From Modestobacter lapidis (lineage in GTDB: Bacteria > Actinomycetota > Actinomycetes > Mycobacteriales > Geodermatophilaceae), in NCBI GenBank assembly GCA_019779905.1, contig JABAKE010000001.1, positions 1-64,000 on the forward strand: a DNA stretch of 64,000 bases. The letters are read 5' to 3'. Below, one piece after another: positions 10,192 through 18,503 of this stretch (its first letter is position 1; each line of letters opens with the position of its first letter). Under the pieces are notes generated by a model, which saw only the letters and a program-made list of their open reading frames with translations, had not been told where the DNA came from and did no database searches. Position numbers and translations under genes: made by a program.

Positions 10192-10812
10192 CCCTGCTCC
10201 GCTGGTGAGTAGTCGCTCTCACCGGGAGAAGGCGCTTTTCGGAGCCGTTTGGTGACACCTCGCCGAAAATTGGGATGCTCCGGCGCTCGACCAGATGTGT
10301 CGCGAAGCGGCGGCCGAGGTGAGTTGTGGTGTCAGCCCCCTGTTGTCCGTGGGTGGAGCACCAACGAGGGCTCCGGTCTGTCTCGATCGCGACGACGGGA
10401 CATGAGTCGCTGATGTCACGTTGCGGGCGGCGGAAGCCCGTCGAGAACACACCTTCGCTGCCCCGGCGTACCCGCCGGATACCGCCTGTACGGCGACGCA
10501 GCACTCGAGCGCGGCCTTCACTCACAGGGGCCGACGCATCGCTGATCCTGCGATCGTCTACGGCGACGCGTGGGTCGCCATCGAGATGACGACGAGCATG
10601 CTGACTCGCGAGTCAGGCGCTGTCTCTCCACGTATAGCAACGCGTCTGTAGCTACCTGAGACGCAACTGGGGCGGCATCGCCGTCCGTCGCGGCCCACGC
10701 TCTTCGTGCGCCGCAGGTCAGCTACGGCAGGCGGGGTGGCACGCCGCCACGGCGAACAATAGCGCTGCGGGCCGGCCATGATGCCGGCCGTCACTGCTGA
10801 ACGGCATCGGCC
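10192..10812. other. 620-bp stretch without a convincing gene
   Basis: Short frames exist on both strands but none has a ribosome binding site with consistent codon bias, and the base composition is less GC-rich than the neighbouring genes. The stretch is expected to hold the promoter of the 129/354-aa operon on the minus strand. It contains the perfect 16-bp palindrome at 10601-10616. Confidence 0.5.
10601..10616. repeat. Perfect 16-bp palindrome, possible operator
   Basis: CTGACTCGCGAGTCAG is its own reverse complement. It stands alone in the non-coding stretch between the multi-HTH operon and the metalloprotease gene. A binding site for one of the island's HTH proteins is a reasonable guess; no second copy was seen in the window. 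Confidence 0.5.
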
Positions 10813-11805
10813 TCAGCGATCACCGTCGATGACCCAACGCGGTGGCCGCGCCGCCATCTGGAAGTTCATCGACTCCACGAGCTCCACCCAGTCGGGGTTG
10901 ATCGCGGCCAGCTCGTGCAGTTCGACGCCGCACTCCCACCGCACCAGCCCCATCTGGTGTCGGGCGTAGATCGGGTCGAGGCACAGGGCGACGGCCATGC
11001 ACATGGCGATCCTGCGCAGGCGCGGGTCCTGTGGCAGGTGCTGCGCCGCCTCCAGCCGCTGGACGTCGCGAGGTGAACAACGCTCGACACGCGAGATCAG
11101 CTGGGCCAGATGTTCCCTGCTCATGCGCCCGCGGGTTCCCGCGCCGGCGCGCTGGCGCAGGCTCAGCAGCCGATCCCCCCAGGTCCACTGCGGGATGAAT
11201 CCGGGGCTGATTCGCGCCTGGGTGGCGAACCGCTCCTCGATCTCGCGGTGCATCGCCAGGATGTCGCGCTCGGCGAGGAGGCTGTCTTCCACCGCGGCCC
11301 GGTACTCCTCGAAGGAGAGCACCGGAACGTCGAAGTGGTGGTACGCCAGGCGCAGTTCGTCGTGGTGGGTGACCGTCCCGAACTGACCGACGAGCTCGGC
11401 CAGCGCGGCGGCGAACCCGTCGCCATGCGAGGCGCGCTCGGTGTGGTTGGTCAGCTCACCGTCCCTGCGGCGGCCCCCGGAGTACTGCCAGCGTGGAGCG
11501 ATGCAGTGCGCCAGCTCGTGGAACACGATCAGGTCGTTGAGCATCATTGGGTGCAGGCTGATGGTCCACGACGTGGACTGGCCCAGACCGGCCGACTGCG
11601 CATACGAGCTGATCCACCCAGCTGCTTCGCGTCCCCGGATGTGCGTCCTCACCCGGACGTCGTAGGCGATGTTGTCGCGCCACCACGCCGACCGCTTCAC
11701 CCGTCGCACGAGAGCCCGTGCGGCGTCGACGTCTGTCAGCGGTTGCCCGAGCGGAATGCTCTGCTCGGCGGAGTAGAGCCGCCAGGTCGTGACGCTGTCG
11801 TACAC
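10813..11805 (-). CDS. Zn-metalloprotease-like protein with C-terminal HTH, next to the SMC/nuclease module
   Basis: The 330-aa protein has a zincin motif HELAH at residues 96-100 and a further His-Gly-Asp (SHGDGF, His127, Asp129) suitable as third ligand. N-terminal WRLYSAEQ and the HELAH context recall the putative metallohydrolase family that includes mycobacterial Rv0185 (recognition by eye). The C-terminal 100 residues (from about MSREHLAQLISRVERCSPRD) look like an XRE-type helix-turn-helix. The protease-plus-HTH combination recalls ImmA/IrrE-type regulators that control mobile elements, though with the domains in reverse order. The GTG start at 11805 has no Shine-Dalgarno but TAGATT ends 6 bases before it, as expected for a leaderless actinobacterial transcript. 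It is divergent from the three-gene system and may regulate it. Confidence 0.7.
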   Translation of the reverse strand: MYDSVTTWRLYSAEQSIPLGQPLTDVDAARALVRRVKRSAWWRDNIAYDVRVRTHIRGREAAGWISSYAQSAGLGQSTSWTISLHPMMLNDLIVFHELAHCIAPRWQYSGGRRRDGELTNHTERASHGDGFAAALAELVGQFGTVTHHDELRLAYHHFDVPVLSFEEYRAAVEDSLLAERDILAMHREIEERFATQARISPGFIPQWTWGDRLLSLRQRAGAGTRGRMSREHLAQLISRVERCSPRDVQRLEAAQHLPQDPRLRRIAMCMAVALCLDPIYARHQMGLVRWECGVELHELAAINPDWVELVESMNFQMAARPPRWVIDGDR

Positions 11806-12086
11806 CGCGCCAATCTACGCAGCGCACGCGGTGCCGACGGCACGGCGAACGTCGCGGTGGCCGTGTCTCGCGACCACCATGACCGACGCCGGTGGCGCGC
11901 ACCGCACGACAGACGCCGGGTGTCAGGGCGCCGAGCGGAACGCGAGACCGGTTTTGTTCACCACCCCAGCGTCCGCCCGTTACCTGCGGCGCGACGGTCG
12001 GCGAGGACAGCATCGCGGTGGCGCGGTACGCGAAGGCGAACTCTGCGGTGCCGGTACGGTGCAGGTCGAGCCGCCAAGGGGGTCGG

Positions 12087-12716
12087 GTGCCGTCTGCCAG
12101 CCGCGTACAGCACGCGATCCGTCTGCTGGCGTTGCTCCGACAGGCCGGGACGCCCGCCGATGCGCCCGGTGACCCGGACGGTGCCGTCCTCGCCGTCCGC
12201 AGTGAGCGGAGGTTGCAGGCGCTGGACTTCTGGCTGCGCAACCCCGACTACTTGGCCGACGAGCTGGTCAGCGAGGTCGAGTCCGGCTCACTGGGCGGTG
12301 ACTACCTCGATGTCGCGGCAGCGCTGCTGGAGGACCCCGAGCCCTCGCTGCGGCACTACCCGATGCCCCGGTGGCTGTTCGGCGCCTACGAGCGCCTCGA
12401 TGACGCCTTCGCCCACCTGGAGGCATACGGCCTGGCGATCATGCGGCGAACGCCAGGCGGACACCGCAACCAGTTCTTCCTGCTGCCCGACGGCGTCGCC
12501 GCCGGTGACAGCCTGGCCACCACGGACGGCCCACTGTCCTGGTACCCGCGCCAGGTGCGGCTGGTGCTGCAGGTCGCCGGGACGGCCAACGGCAGCCAGC
12601 TGAAGCAGCGCCAGTACCAGCAGGCGTCCTACGCCGACACCGAGCTGGGCAGCCACATCGGACCCATCGCCGACCGCGTCCGTGAGCGGTTGGCCGAGGC
12701 AAGGAGCGCGACATGA
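12087..12716 (+). CDS. Small component of the SMC/nuclease system (ABC-3C middle-component-like)
   Basis: First gene of the three-gene module, 209 aa from GTG 12087, chosen because AAGGGGG sits 5 bases upstream; the same frame is open farther up without a ribosome site. The protein is mostly helical. Residues about 95-135 (MPRWLFGAYERLDDAFAHLE, then AYGLAIMRR and NQFFLLPDG) look like a winged-helix unit. Size and place before an SMC-like ATPase match the middle components of ABC-3C systems or LmuC of Lamassu (established knowledge of architecture), but I see no diagnostic motif, so the assignment is by context. Its stop overlaps the ATPase start (ATGA), indicating coupled synthesis and probable complex formation. 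Confidence 0.7.
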   Translation: MPSASRVQHAIRLLALLRQAGTPADAPGDPDGAVLAVRSERRLQALDFWLRNPDYLADELVSEVESGSLGGDYLDVAAALLEDPEPSLRHYPMPRWLFGAYERLDDAFAHLEAYGLAIMRRTPGGHRNQFFLLPDGVAAGDSLATTDGPLSWYPRQVRLVLQVAGTANGSQLKQRQYQQASYADTELGSHIGPIADRVRERLAEARSAT

Positions 12717-14851
12717 GCAAGCTGGCTGCCGCAGTGACCGCGCGCCTACGCGACGCCGTCGATGAGGAGACCGTCGAGGCGATCCTCACCGAGGCGCGGA
12801 TCCCCACATCCGCGGCCATCCCCACCCCGGTCGGGCTCCAGGTGCTGCGGGTCGAGTTCTCCGGCATCAAGCTCCTCACCGGGCCCACCGGCGACGCCAC
12901 CGACGACGACGCCACTGCCGTCGACGACGCCACCGACGACGACCGGACAGGCGCCGGCGGCAGCGGCGCGGCGGTCACCACTGAGCCCTTCACCTTCAGC
13001 TGGACGCTCGGACCGGGCCTGCACGTGGTGGGCAGCCACGAGAACCTTCGCGGCAAGAGCACCGTGCTGGAGGTGATCCGCTGGGGGCTGCGTGGTCGGT
13101 GCCGGCTGCAAGCCGACGTTCGATCGTGGCTACGGCACGTCCAGGTCGTCTTCGCCGTCGGTGCGGAGCGGCTGCGCATCTCCTTCGACGTGACCGACGG
13201 GCGACCCGACGGCGCGGTGCACCGCGAGTCCGACGCCGGCACCGCGGTGGAGCTGGTCCGCTTCGCCGACGAGGATGCCTTCATCGCGGCGATGGACGCG
13301 GTGATGATGCCCCGGCTGCACCTGCAGCGGATCGCCGCCTGGCAGGAGGGACAGGCCATCGAGCACGCGTGGGTCGCCTATGCCGGGGCGCTGTCGATCT
13401 CCTCCGGCGGGCTGGACGTGCTGCTCGGCGACACCAAGTTCTCCGGGATGCCCAGCCGGCTGCTGTCGATGTTCCTGGGTGCCGCATGGGCCGCGCCCCG
13501 AGCAGAGGCGGCGACCGCGGTCAAGGCGGCCGACGCCGCGGTGGCCGCGCTGCAGTCGCGCTCCGATGAACGCGAAGCCGCCTCAGCCGGCCGGCGCGAG
13601 CGGGCAGTCGCCGACGTACAGGCCGCGAAGGCACTGCTGGCGGAGTTGCCCGACGGGGAAGCGCGGCTGGCCGAGATCGATGCGGCGGTGCGCCGGGTGG
13701 GCAGCCTCGGGGCCGAGATCGCCGCGCTCAGCGTGCAGCTGGAGGACCTGCGCGCGACCGAGAGGGAGGTGGGGCGGCAGCTGCAGGACGAGCGGGCCCG
13801 CAAGCACGCCCAGCTGGAGGACGCGCTGGGACGCCGGTTCTTCAACGCGTTGCGACCCACCGCGTGCCCGCGCTGCGCGGCACCGGTCACCGAGGCCCGG
13901 CTGGCGCAGGAGCAGCGGGGGCACGAGTGCTCGGTGTGCACCACGGACCTGGACATCGATGCCTTCACCCACGAGGTGCTGGTCTCGACCGCAGCGCCGA
14001 CGGAGGAACGCGAAGCCGCACTCCGCAGCGCGTCGCTGAAGACCAGCTTCCCGGCCGGCGCCGACGCCGATGTCGGCGAGGACGTCGCCGAGGACGATGA
14101 CGACGCCGCCGAGGCCGCGTTGCAGGCGGCACTGAACGTGGCCGCGTTGCGCGCCGGCCGGGTGGCCGAGGACCTGCGGGAGGCGACCCGCGAGCGCGGC
14201 CGGGTCGCTGCGCTGGCCCGGTCGGGCCAGGAGATCGCCGGGCTGCTGCAGCGCCGGCGCGACGCCGAGCTCGCCCTGGCCCGCGCCCAAGGCGCCCGGG
14301 ACGCCCTGGCGGTCGACCCGACTCCCGGCGAGCTCGCCGAACGGGAGGCGCTCGAGCGCCGTCGCACCGTGCTCGCGGCGGCGGAGAAGGTGACGGCGGA
14401 CTGGGTACGCGAGGCCCAGCGCGAGGCGCTCATCGGACTGTCGAACCACATCACCGCGCTGGCGCGAGCCTTCGGCGTTGCGCAGCTGACCTCGGTGGAG
14501 CTCGCCGGCAACGCCAGCATGAAGGTGCGCAAGGGCGGCGCGGACACCAGCTACACCGGGTGCTCACCCGGGGAGAAGCTGCGGCTGAAAGTGGCCACCG
14601 CCGTGGCACTGGTGCACGCCGGATTCGACACCCAGATCGGGCGGCACCCCGGTCTGCTGACCGTCGACTCCCCGGGCTCCGAGGAGGCGACGACCGAGAG
14701 TCTGGACACCATGCTGCACGCCCTGGATGCCGCCGCCGCGGCCTCCCCGGACATGCAGATCATCATCGCGACGACCCGCACCGACCTGCTGGAGGAACTC
14801 GTGCCGGCCGAGCGCCGCCGCATCGCCCCGCCCGGCGGCTACCTGTGGTGA
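12713..14851 (+). CDS. SMC/Rad50-like ATPase with zinc hook and atypical P-loop
   Basis: A 712-aa ATPase. The P-loop region is GSHENLRGKST (residues 107-117): the GKST is intact (Lys115) but the first Gly of the usual GxNGxGKS is His. Two coiled-coil arms rich in Ala, Glu, Arg (about 255-380 and 450-560) flank CPRC (385-388) and CSVC (406-409), a two-CxxC zinc hook or ribbon. The C-terminal head has an ABC-signature-like CSPGEKLRLK (617-626) and Walker B LLTVDSPGSEE with Asp652. An acidic low-complexity insert lies at about 58-85 and another near 450-465. The layout is that of Rad50-type loaders but without a neighbouring SbcD/Mre11 gene; instead it is paired with a nuclease gene, as in ABC-3C/Lamassu defence systems. 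Start ATG 12713 overlaps the upstream stop. Confidence 0.85.
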   Translation: MSKLAAAVTARLRDAVDEETVEAILTEARIPTSAAIPTPVGLQVLRVEFSGIKLLTGPTGDATDDDATAVDDATDDDRTGAGGSGAAVTTEPFTFSWTLGPGLHVVGSHENLRGKSTVLEVIRWGLRGRCRLQADVRSWLRHVQVVFAVGAERLRISFDVTDGRPDGAVHRESDAGTAVELVRFADEDAFIAAMDAVMMPRLHLQRIAAWQEGQAIEHAWVAYAGALSISSGGLDVLLGDTKFSGMPSRLLSMFLGAAWAAPRAEAATAVKAADAAVAALQSRSDEREAASAGRRERAVADVQAAKALLAELPDGEARLAEIDAAVRRVGSLGAEIAALSVQLEDLRATEREVGRQLQDERARKHAQLEDALGRRFFNALRPTACPRCAAPVTEARLAQEQRGHECSVCTTDLDIDAFTHEVLVSTAAPTEEREAALRSASLKTSFPAGADADVGEDVAEDDDDAAEAALQAALNVAALRAGRVAEDLREATRERGRVAALARSGQEIAGLLQRRRDAELALARAQGARDALAVDPTPGELAEREALERRRTVLAAAEKVTADWVREAQREALIGLSNHITALARAFGVAQLTSVELAGNASMKVRKGGADTSYTGCSPGEKLRLKVATAVALVHAGFDTQIGRHPGLLTVDSPGSEEATTESLDTMLHALDAAAAASPDMQIIIATTRTDLLEELVPAERRRIAPPGGYLW

Positions 14852-14952
14852 ATCCACTCCTGGCTGCACTGGTCGGCGGCACACACCCGGCCACCGGGTT
14901 GCCGCCGGCGCAGCGCCACGAACCGTAGGGCTTGCGACGAAGGAGGCCGCAT

Positions 14953-17424
14953 ATGACCGGCGATGCCACCCCCGGCGACTTCGCGCGCGGGCCACTGCCC
15001 ACCCCCGAACCCGACGGCTCCGTCCCGGTCCGCTCCGGGCCGGGAGACGCGGCGACGGCACCTGTGAGCCCTGACCGCGACCGCGGCCTTGACGGAGATG
15101 CCTCGCCCGACAACGGTATCGACTGGGCGGCCATCTCGGCCCGCGCCGGTGAGCTGGCCGACGACCCCGAGCTGCTGACCCTCACCCAGACCATCGTCGA
15201 GAACGGTCCGCCGGCTTCGGTGGCGGCCGCCGTGCACACCGCTCTGGTGGAGGCACTGGGCTGCTCGACCAGCCCCGGCCTGGTCGGTGAGTGCCTGAGC
15301 CTGCTGCTGGACAGCCGACCGGCTCTGGACAACGTCGGCAGCCAGCTCTACGACCTGTGCGTCAGGCGCGCCCGCCCACACGCCGAACCGGTGACGCCGA
15401 AGGACTGGTTGCTGGCTGCCGATGCCCTGGAGGCCGCCACCCGGCTGGCACTCGGTGACTGGGCTCCCCGCTACGGAGTGCTCGCCGAACTGGTACGAGT
15501 ACCCATCCCGGCCCCACCCAGCTACGCCCGCGCCGCGCTGCGCTGCCTAGCGGCCAGCTACGAGCAGTGGCGCGACCCCGACCTGCTCTCGGCTCTCGAG
15601 CGGTTCGCCGGACTCGCCCCCGGCCCTTCGGTGGCAGGTCCGGCGCAGGAGTGGGCCCACGAGGTAGCCCCCGACGCGGCCTACGAGCTGGGCTGCGCCT
15701 CGCTGCTGCAGGCGCTGGCCGGGGAGACGGTCAGTGCGGCCGAAGAGCACCTGACGACCGCGGCGATCCGCCTGCAGGTCGCGGCCACCGATCGGGAAGA
15801 CGCCGCGATCCTCGGCACGGTGGTCGCCTTACTGGCCGCGCACCTGCCCAGCGACGCCGGTCGTGCGGCGTACGCCGACACGGACCTGAGCGTGCTGGCC
15901 GACACCCTCGAGCGCGGTGTCCGCGAACACATCTTGGGGTCCGCCGGACTCGAGCACTGGCGAGCGCCGCGCCTGGACGCCGAGGTTGCGTGGGCGCGCC
16001 TGGCGCGCGATGTCGCCCGAACCCAGTCGGCGCTGGCCGAGGCCAGCTGGTACCAGGCCGAATCCACGCTCGCCGACGTCCTCGCCGTGTGGACCGCCTC
16101 GCGGTGCAGCCGGGTCCTGCGCCGCAGCGACCAGGCCGGCGTCCGGGCGATCCTCGGACCGAACATCTCCTCCGGCATCGCCGTGCAGGCCGGCCTCATG
16201 AAACACCTGGAAGACCACATCGAGGCGCTGGAGGCCACCGGCCCCACGGCGGACACGGCTGCTGACGGTCAGACCGGTCACACCGGCGTCGGCACGGCCC
16301 TCGCCGCGAGCAGCGAGGGAGGCCGGACCGGGCAACTGGAGGCCGCCCGATCGCTGCTCGCCGAGGCCCGCGCCCAGCTGGCCAGCGGAGACTCCCGCCC
16401 AAAACGGTCAGGCAGCGCCGGCGTCGATTCGCCTGACGGCGGACTGCCGGTGCTGCCCCGGCTCACCCAACTTCTCGGCGGTGACGGCGACGCCCTCGGT
16501 GCAGTGCCGACGGAGGTGGCGCGCCAGATCGAGGACGCCCTCACCATCCGCGCCCAGAGGCCCGGCCTTCTCACCGTCGACCCCGTGACCGTGACCGCGA
16601 CGGGCGCGTTCACCCCACAGGACAACCTCGTCGTCGCCGAGACCTTCCACACGCTGCGGCGCCAGCTGGCCGGCAGCCGCTGGTACACCGGCGAGGTCGC
16701 CGAGGTGGTCGACCAGCTGCTGCTGCATCTGCTCAGGTTCTGGCGTTCCCGGGACGGCATGGGGCCGGCGCAGATGCCGTACCTGTTCAAGGTCGACGCT
16801 GTCGAGGAGGACCTCGCCCGAGACCTGAAGGCGTACTTCGACGCCAGCGCGATGGCATCCCTGTTGTCCACCGAGGTCCGCCACATCGGCGGTGGCCGGG
16901 TCGACGTGGCGTGCAGCTTCCCGCGGTACCGGTTGGTTATCGAGCTGAAGAAGGACCACCGCCAGATCGACATGAGCGCCCGGCAGCGGTTCCTCGCCCA
17001 GGCCGCTGGCTACCAGTCAGCGGACGTGCCGCTGGGCTTCCTGGCCGTGCTGGACCTGCGCCCCTGGGCGGGCGCGACGCCGTTCCTGACCTCGTGCTTC
17101 GGGGTCGAAGTCCTCGACGACGCAGACCTCGGCGAGCCCCGCTATGTGGTCACGATGGCGCTGCCGGGCAACCGCACCACGCCTTCCGCGATGCGCTTAG
17201 CACCCTTTGCTTGCGGACGACGTGTCTCCGCCGCGCTGCGGGAGGGTAGGTGCCCGGGGCGGTACACGAGAGGAGGACCGATGCCGCTGCTGAGCCCAAC
17301 GCGATTCGGCGACCAGGGGACGATTGTGGGCACTCTTTACGCACCCAATACTCCCGTTCTCAGCCGTCTCGAACCATCGCAGCCAACGCCCCATACCATG
17401 TCTGACCAGTATGTTCCGCGTTAG
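14953..17424 (+). CDS. Large helical protein with C-terminal PD-(D/E)XK nuclease domain (system effector)
   Basis: 823 aa from ATG 14953, with AAGGAGG just upstream; 101 bases after the ATPase gene. Residues about 1-60 are Pro/Asp-rich and disordered, 60-440 are Ala/Leu-rich helices resembling a helical-repeat scaffold, 440-500 are linker. The C-terminal part has the restriction-nuclease fold: Glu641 in STEVRHIGGG, Asp651 in RVDVACSF, the ELKK core VIELKKDHR (Glu664, Lys666) and Gln-Tyr in FLAQAAGYQSADV. It is therefore the probable DNA- or RNA-cutting effector. From about residue 748 (after GNRTTPSAMR) the composition changes to low third-position GC, and the frame runs through apparently non-coding DNA to the stop next to a tRNA fragment, so the true C-terminus has probably been replaced by recombination. 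Confidence 0.82.
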   Translation: MTGDATPGDFARGPLPTPEPDGSVPVRSGPGDAATAPVSPDRDRGLDGDASPDNGIDWAAISARAGELADDPELLTLTQTIVENGPPASVAAAVHTALVEALGCSTSPGLVGECLSLLLDSRPALDNVGSQLYDLCVRRARPHAEPVTPKDWLLAADALEAATRLALGDWAPRYGVLAELVRVPIPAPPSYARAALRCLAASYEQWRDPDLLSALERFAGLAPGPSVAGPAQEWAHEVAPDAAYELGCASLLQALAGETVSAAEEHLTTAAIRLQVAATDREDAAILGTVVALLAAHLPSDAGRAAYADTDLSVLADTLERGVREHILGSAGLEHWRAPRLDAEVAWARLARDVARTQSALAEASWYQAESTLADVLAVWTASRCSRVLRRSDQAGVRAILGPNISSGIAVQAGLMKHLEDHIEALEATGPTADTAADGQTGHTGVGTALAASSEGGRTGQLEAARSLLAEARAQLASGDSRPKRSGSAGVDSPDGGLPVLPRLTQLLGGDGDALGAVPTEVARQIEDALTIRAQRPGLLTVDPVTVTATGAFTPQDNLVVAETFHTLRRQLAGSRWYTGEVAEVVDQLLLHLLRFWRSRDGMGPAQMPYLFKVDAVEEDLARDLKAYFDASAMASLLSTEVRHIGGGRVDVACSFPRYRLVIELKKDHRQIDMSARQRFLAQAAGYQSADVPLGFLAVLDLRPWAGATPFLTSCFGVEVLDDADLGEPRYVVTMALPGNRTTPSAMRLAPFACGRRVSAALREGRCPGRYTRGGPMPLLSPTRFGDQGTIVGTLYAPNTPVLSRLEPSQPTPHTMSDQYVPR

Positions 17425-17447
17425 CCAGCCCGAGCCAACGGCCCAAG

Positions 17448-17491
17448 ATCAAATCGCAGGGTTATAGGTTCAAGTCCTATCGGGGGAGCAT
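17448..17491 (+). pseudogene. 3' end of a tRNA gene, probable island attachment site
   Basis: The bases read AAATCGCAGGG, then the T arm ATAGGTTCAAGTCCTAT, then CGGGGGAGCA, an acceptor 3' strand with discriminator G. No 5' half precedes it; upstream is the tail of the nuclease gene. An isolated tRNA 3' end at the edge of accessory genes is the usual trace of integrase-mediated insertion. The isotype cannot be fixed because the anticodon is missing; the G discriminator and CGGGGGA strand would suit tRNA-Asn. No duplicate was seen at the left side of the island. Confidence 0.65.
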
Positions 17492-17873
17492 CGCCGCAGG
17501 TCAGCGGTTTGTGATTCGGTAGCCGACGTAACGGCCCCCATGAAACACCCAGAGTTTCACACGTCTGGTGTTTCAGGGTCGGCGGTCCGCCGACTGCGGT
17601 CATGCTCCACGGCGCGCGGGTGCTCAAGGCTCGAAGCCGCGCTGGGGGTGGGCCGGTCAGCGCCTGAACCGCTGTGCGGCTGACTCGCTCCAGCCGGTCG
17701 GGCAAGACCCGTGGTGGTCCACGATCTCGAGGCAGCCCAGGCGCCTCCAGTGGTCCCGGCCGCAGCCGTAGAAGCTCGAAAGTTTCCACGCGAAGGCATG
17801 GAGCAACCAGTCGGGGCGTCAGCGAGGCCGAGGAACTCGGCGCTCTCGCGCCTGGTCCGCGCCGTGCGTCGTC
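17492..17873. other. Non-coding stretch between island edge and two-component system
   Basis: No supported gene. It holds an imperfect hairpin at 17541-17575 (TGAAACACC-CAGA against TCTG-GTGTTTCA, loop of 10) that could be a terminator or the remains of an insertion end, and otherwise ordinary GC-rich sequence. Confidence 0.5.
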
Positions 17874-18503
17874 TCAGCGGCGGATGAGCCCCCGAGCGGT
17901 GGCGGTGGCCACGGCAGCGGTCCGTGAGTCGACGCCGAGCTTGGCGTAGACGTGCACCAGGTGAGACTTCACGGTCGCCTGGCTGAGGAACAGCCGCTCG
18001 CTGATCTGCTGGTTCGACAGCCCCTCGGCCACCAGCTGCAGAACCTCGATCTCGCGAAGGCTGAGCGCCTCTGTCGGCCTGCGCACGCGGTCCATCAGCC
18101 GCTGCGCGATCTCCGGGCCGAGAGCTGACCTCCCGGCGGCTGCCGTCCGCACCGCGTCGGCGAGCTCGTCGGGGGGAGTGTCCTTGAGCAGGTAGCCGGT
18201 GGCGCCGGCCTCGATAGCGGCGAGGATGTCCACGTCGGTGTCATAGGTGGTCAAGACCAGCACCCGGGGCGCACCGGAGCGGGCGGTGATGGTGGCGGTG
18301 GCCTGCGTGCCGCCCATGCCGCTGCCGAACTGCAGGTCCATGAGCACGACGTCGACGTCGAGCTCGCCGGCGAGTGCGACGGCCCGCTCGGCGGTGGGTG
18401 CCTCGGCCACGACCTCGAAGTCGGGTTCGCCCTCCAGGACCGCTCGCAGGCCGGCACGGACGATGGGGTGGTCATCGGCGAGCAGCAGCCGGACGGTGCT
18501 CAT
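17874..18503 (-). CDS. NarL/LuxR-family response regulator
   Basis: A 209-aa regulator: receiver domain at 1-120 with acidic pocket ADDH (10-12) and phosphoacceptor Asp56 in VLMDLQ, Thr/Lys switch residues in VLVLTTYD and YLLKDTPP, then a LuxR-type helix-turn-helix at about 145-200 (LSLREIEVLQLVAEGLSNQQ and ATVKSHLVHVYAKLGV). It is complete. It follows the histidine kinase gene with a 4-base ATGA overlap and is divergent from an ABC exporter operon, which it most likely regulates. Confidence 0.93.
   Translation of the reverse strand: MSTVRLLLADDHPIVRAGLRAVLEGEPDFEVVAEAPTAERAVALAGELDVDVVLMDLQFGSGMGGTQATATITARSGAPRVLVLTTYDTDVDILAAIEAGATGYLLKDTPPDELADAVRTAAAGRSALGPEIAQRLMDRVRRPTEALSLREIEVLQLVAEGLSNQQISERLFLSQATVKSHLVHVYAKLGVDSRTAAVATATARGLIRR

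Noticed and set aside
10326-10794. Short open frames in the island's empty stretch
   Set aside because: Arg/Ser-rich products, no ribosome sites, no consistent codon bias.
12713-17424. Assignment as Wadjet/JetABCD, SbcCD or Dnd system
   Set aside because: No MukE/MukF-like or topoisomerase-VI-like JetD protein, no Mre11-type phosphoesterase, and no DndB/C/E genes are present.
17421-17789. Minus-strand 122-codon frame over the tRNA fragment
   Set aside because: The piece PPIGLEPITLRF is the well-known spurious antisense translation of a tRNA T arm.
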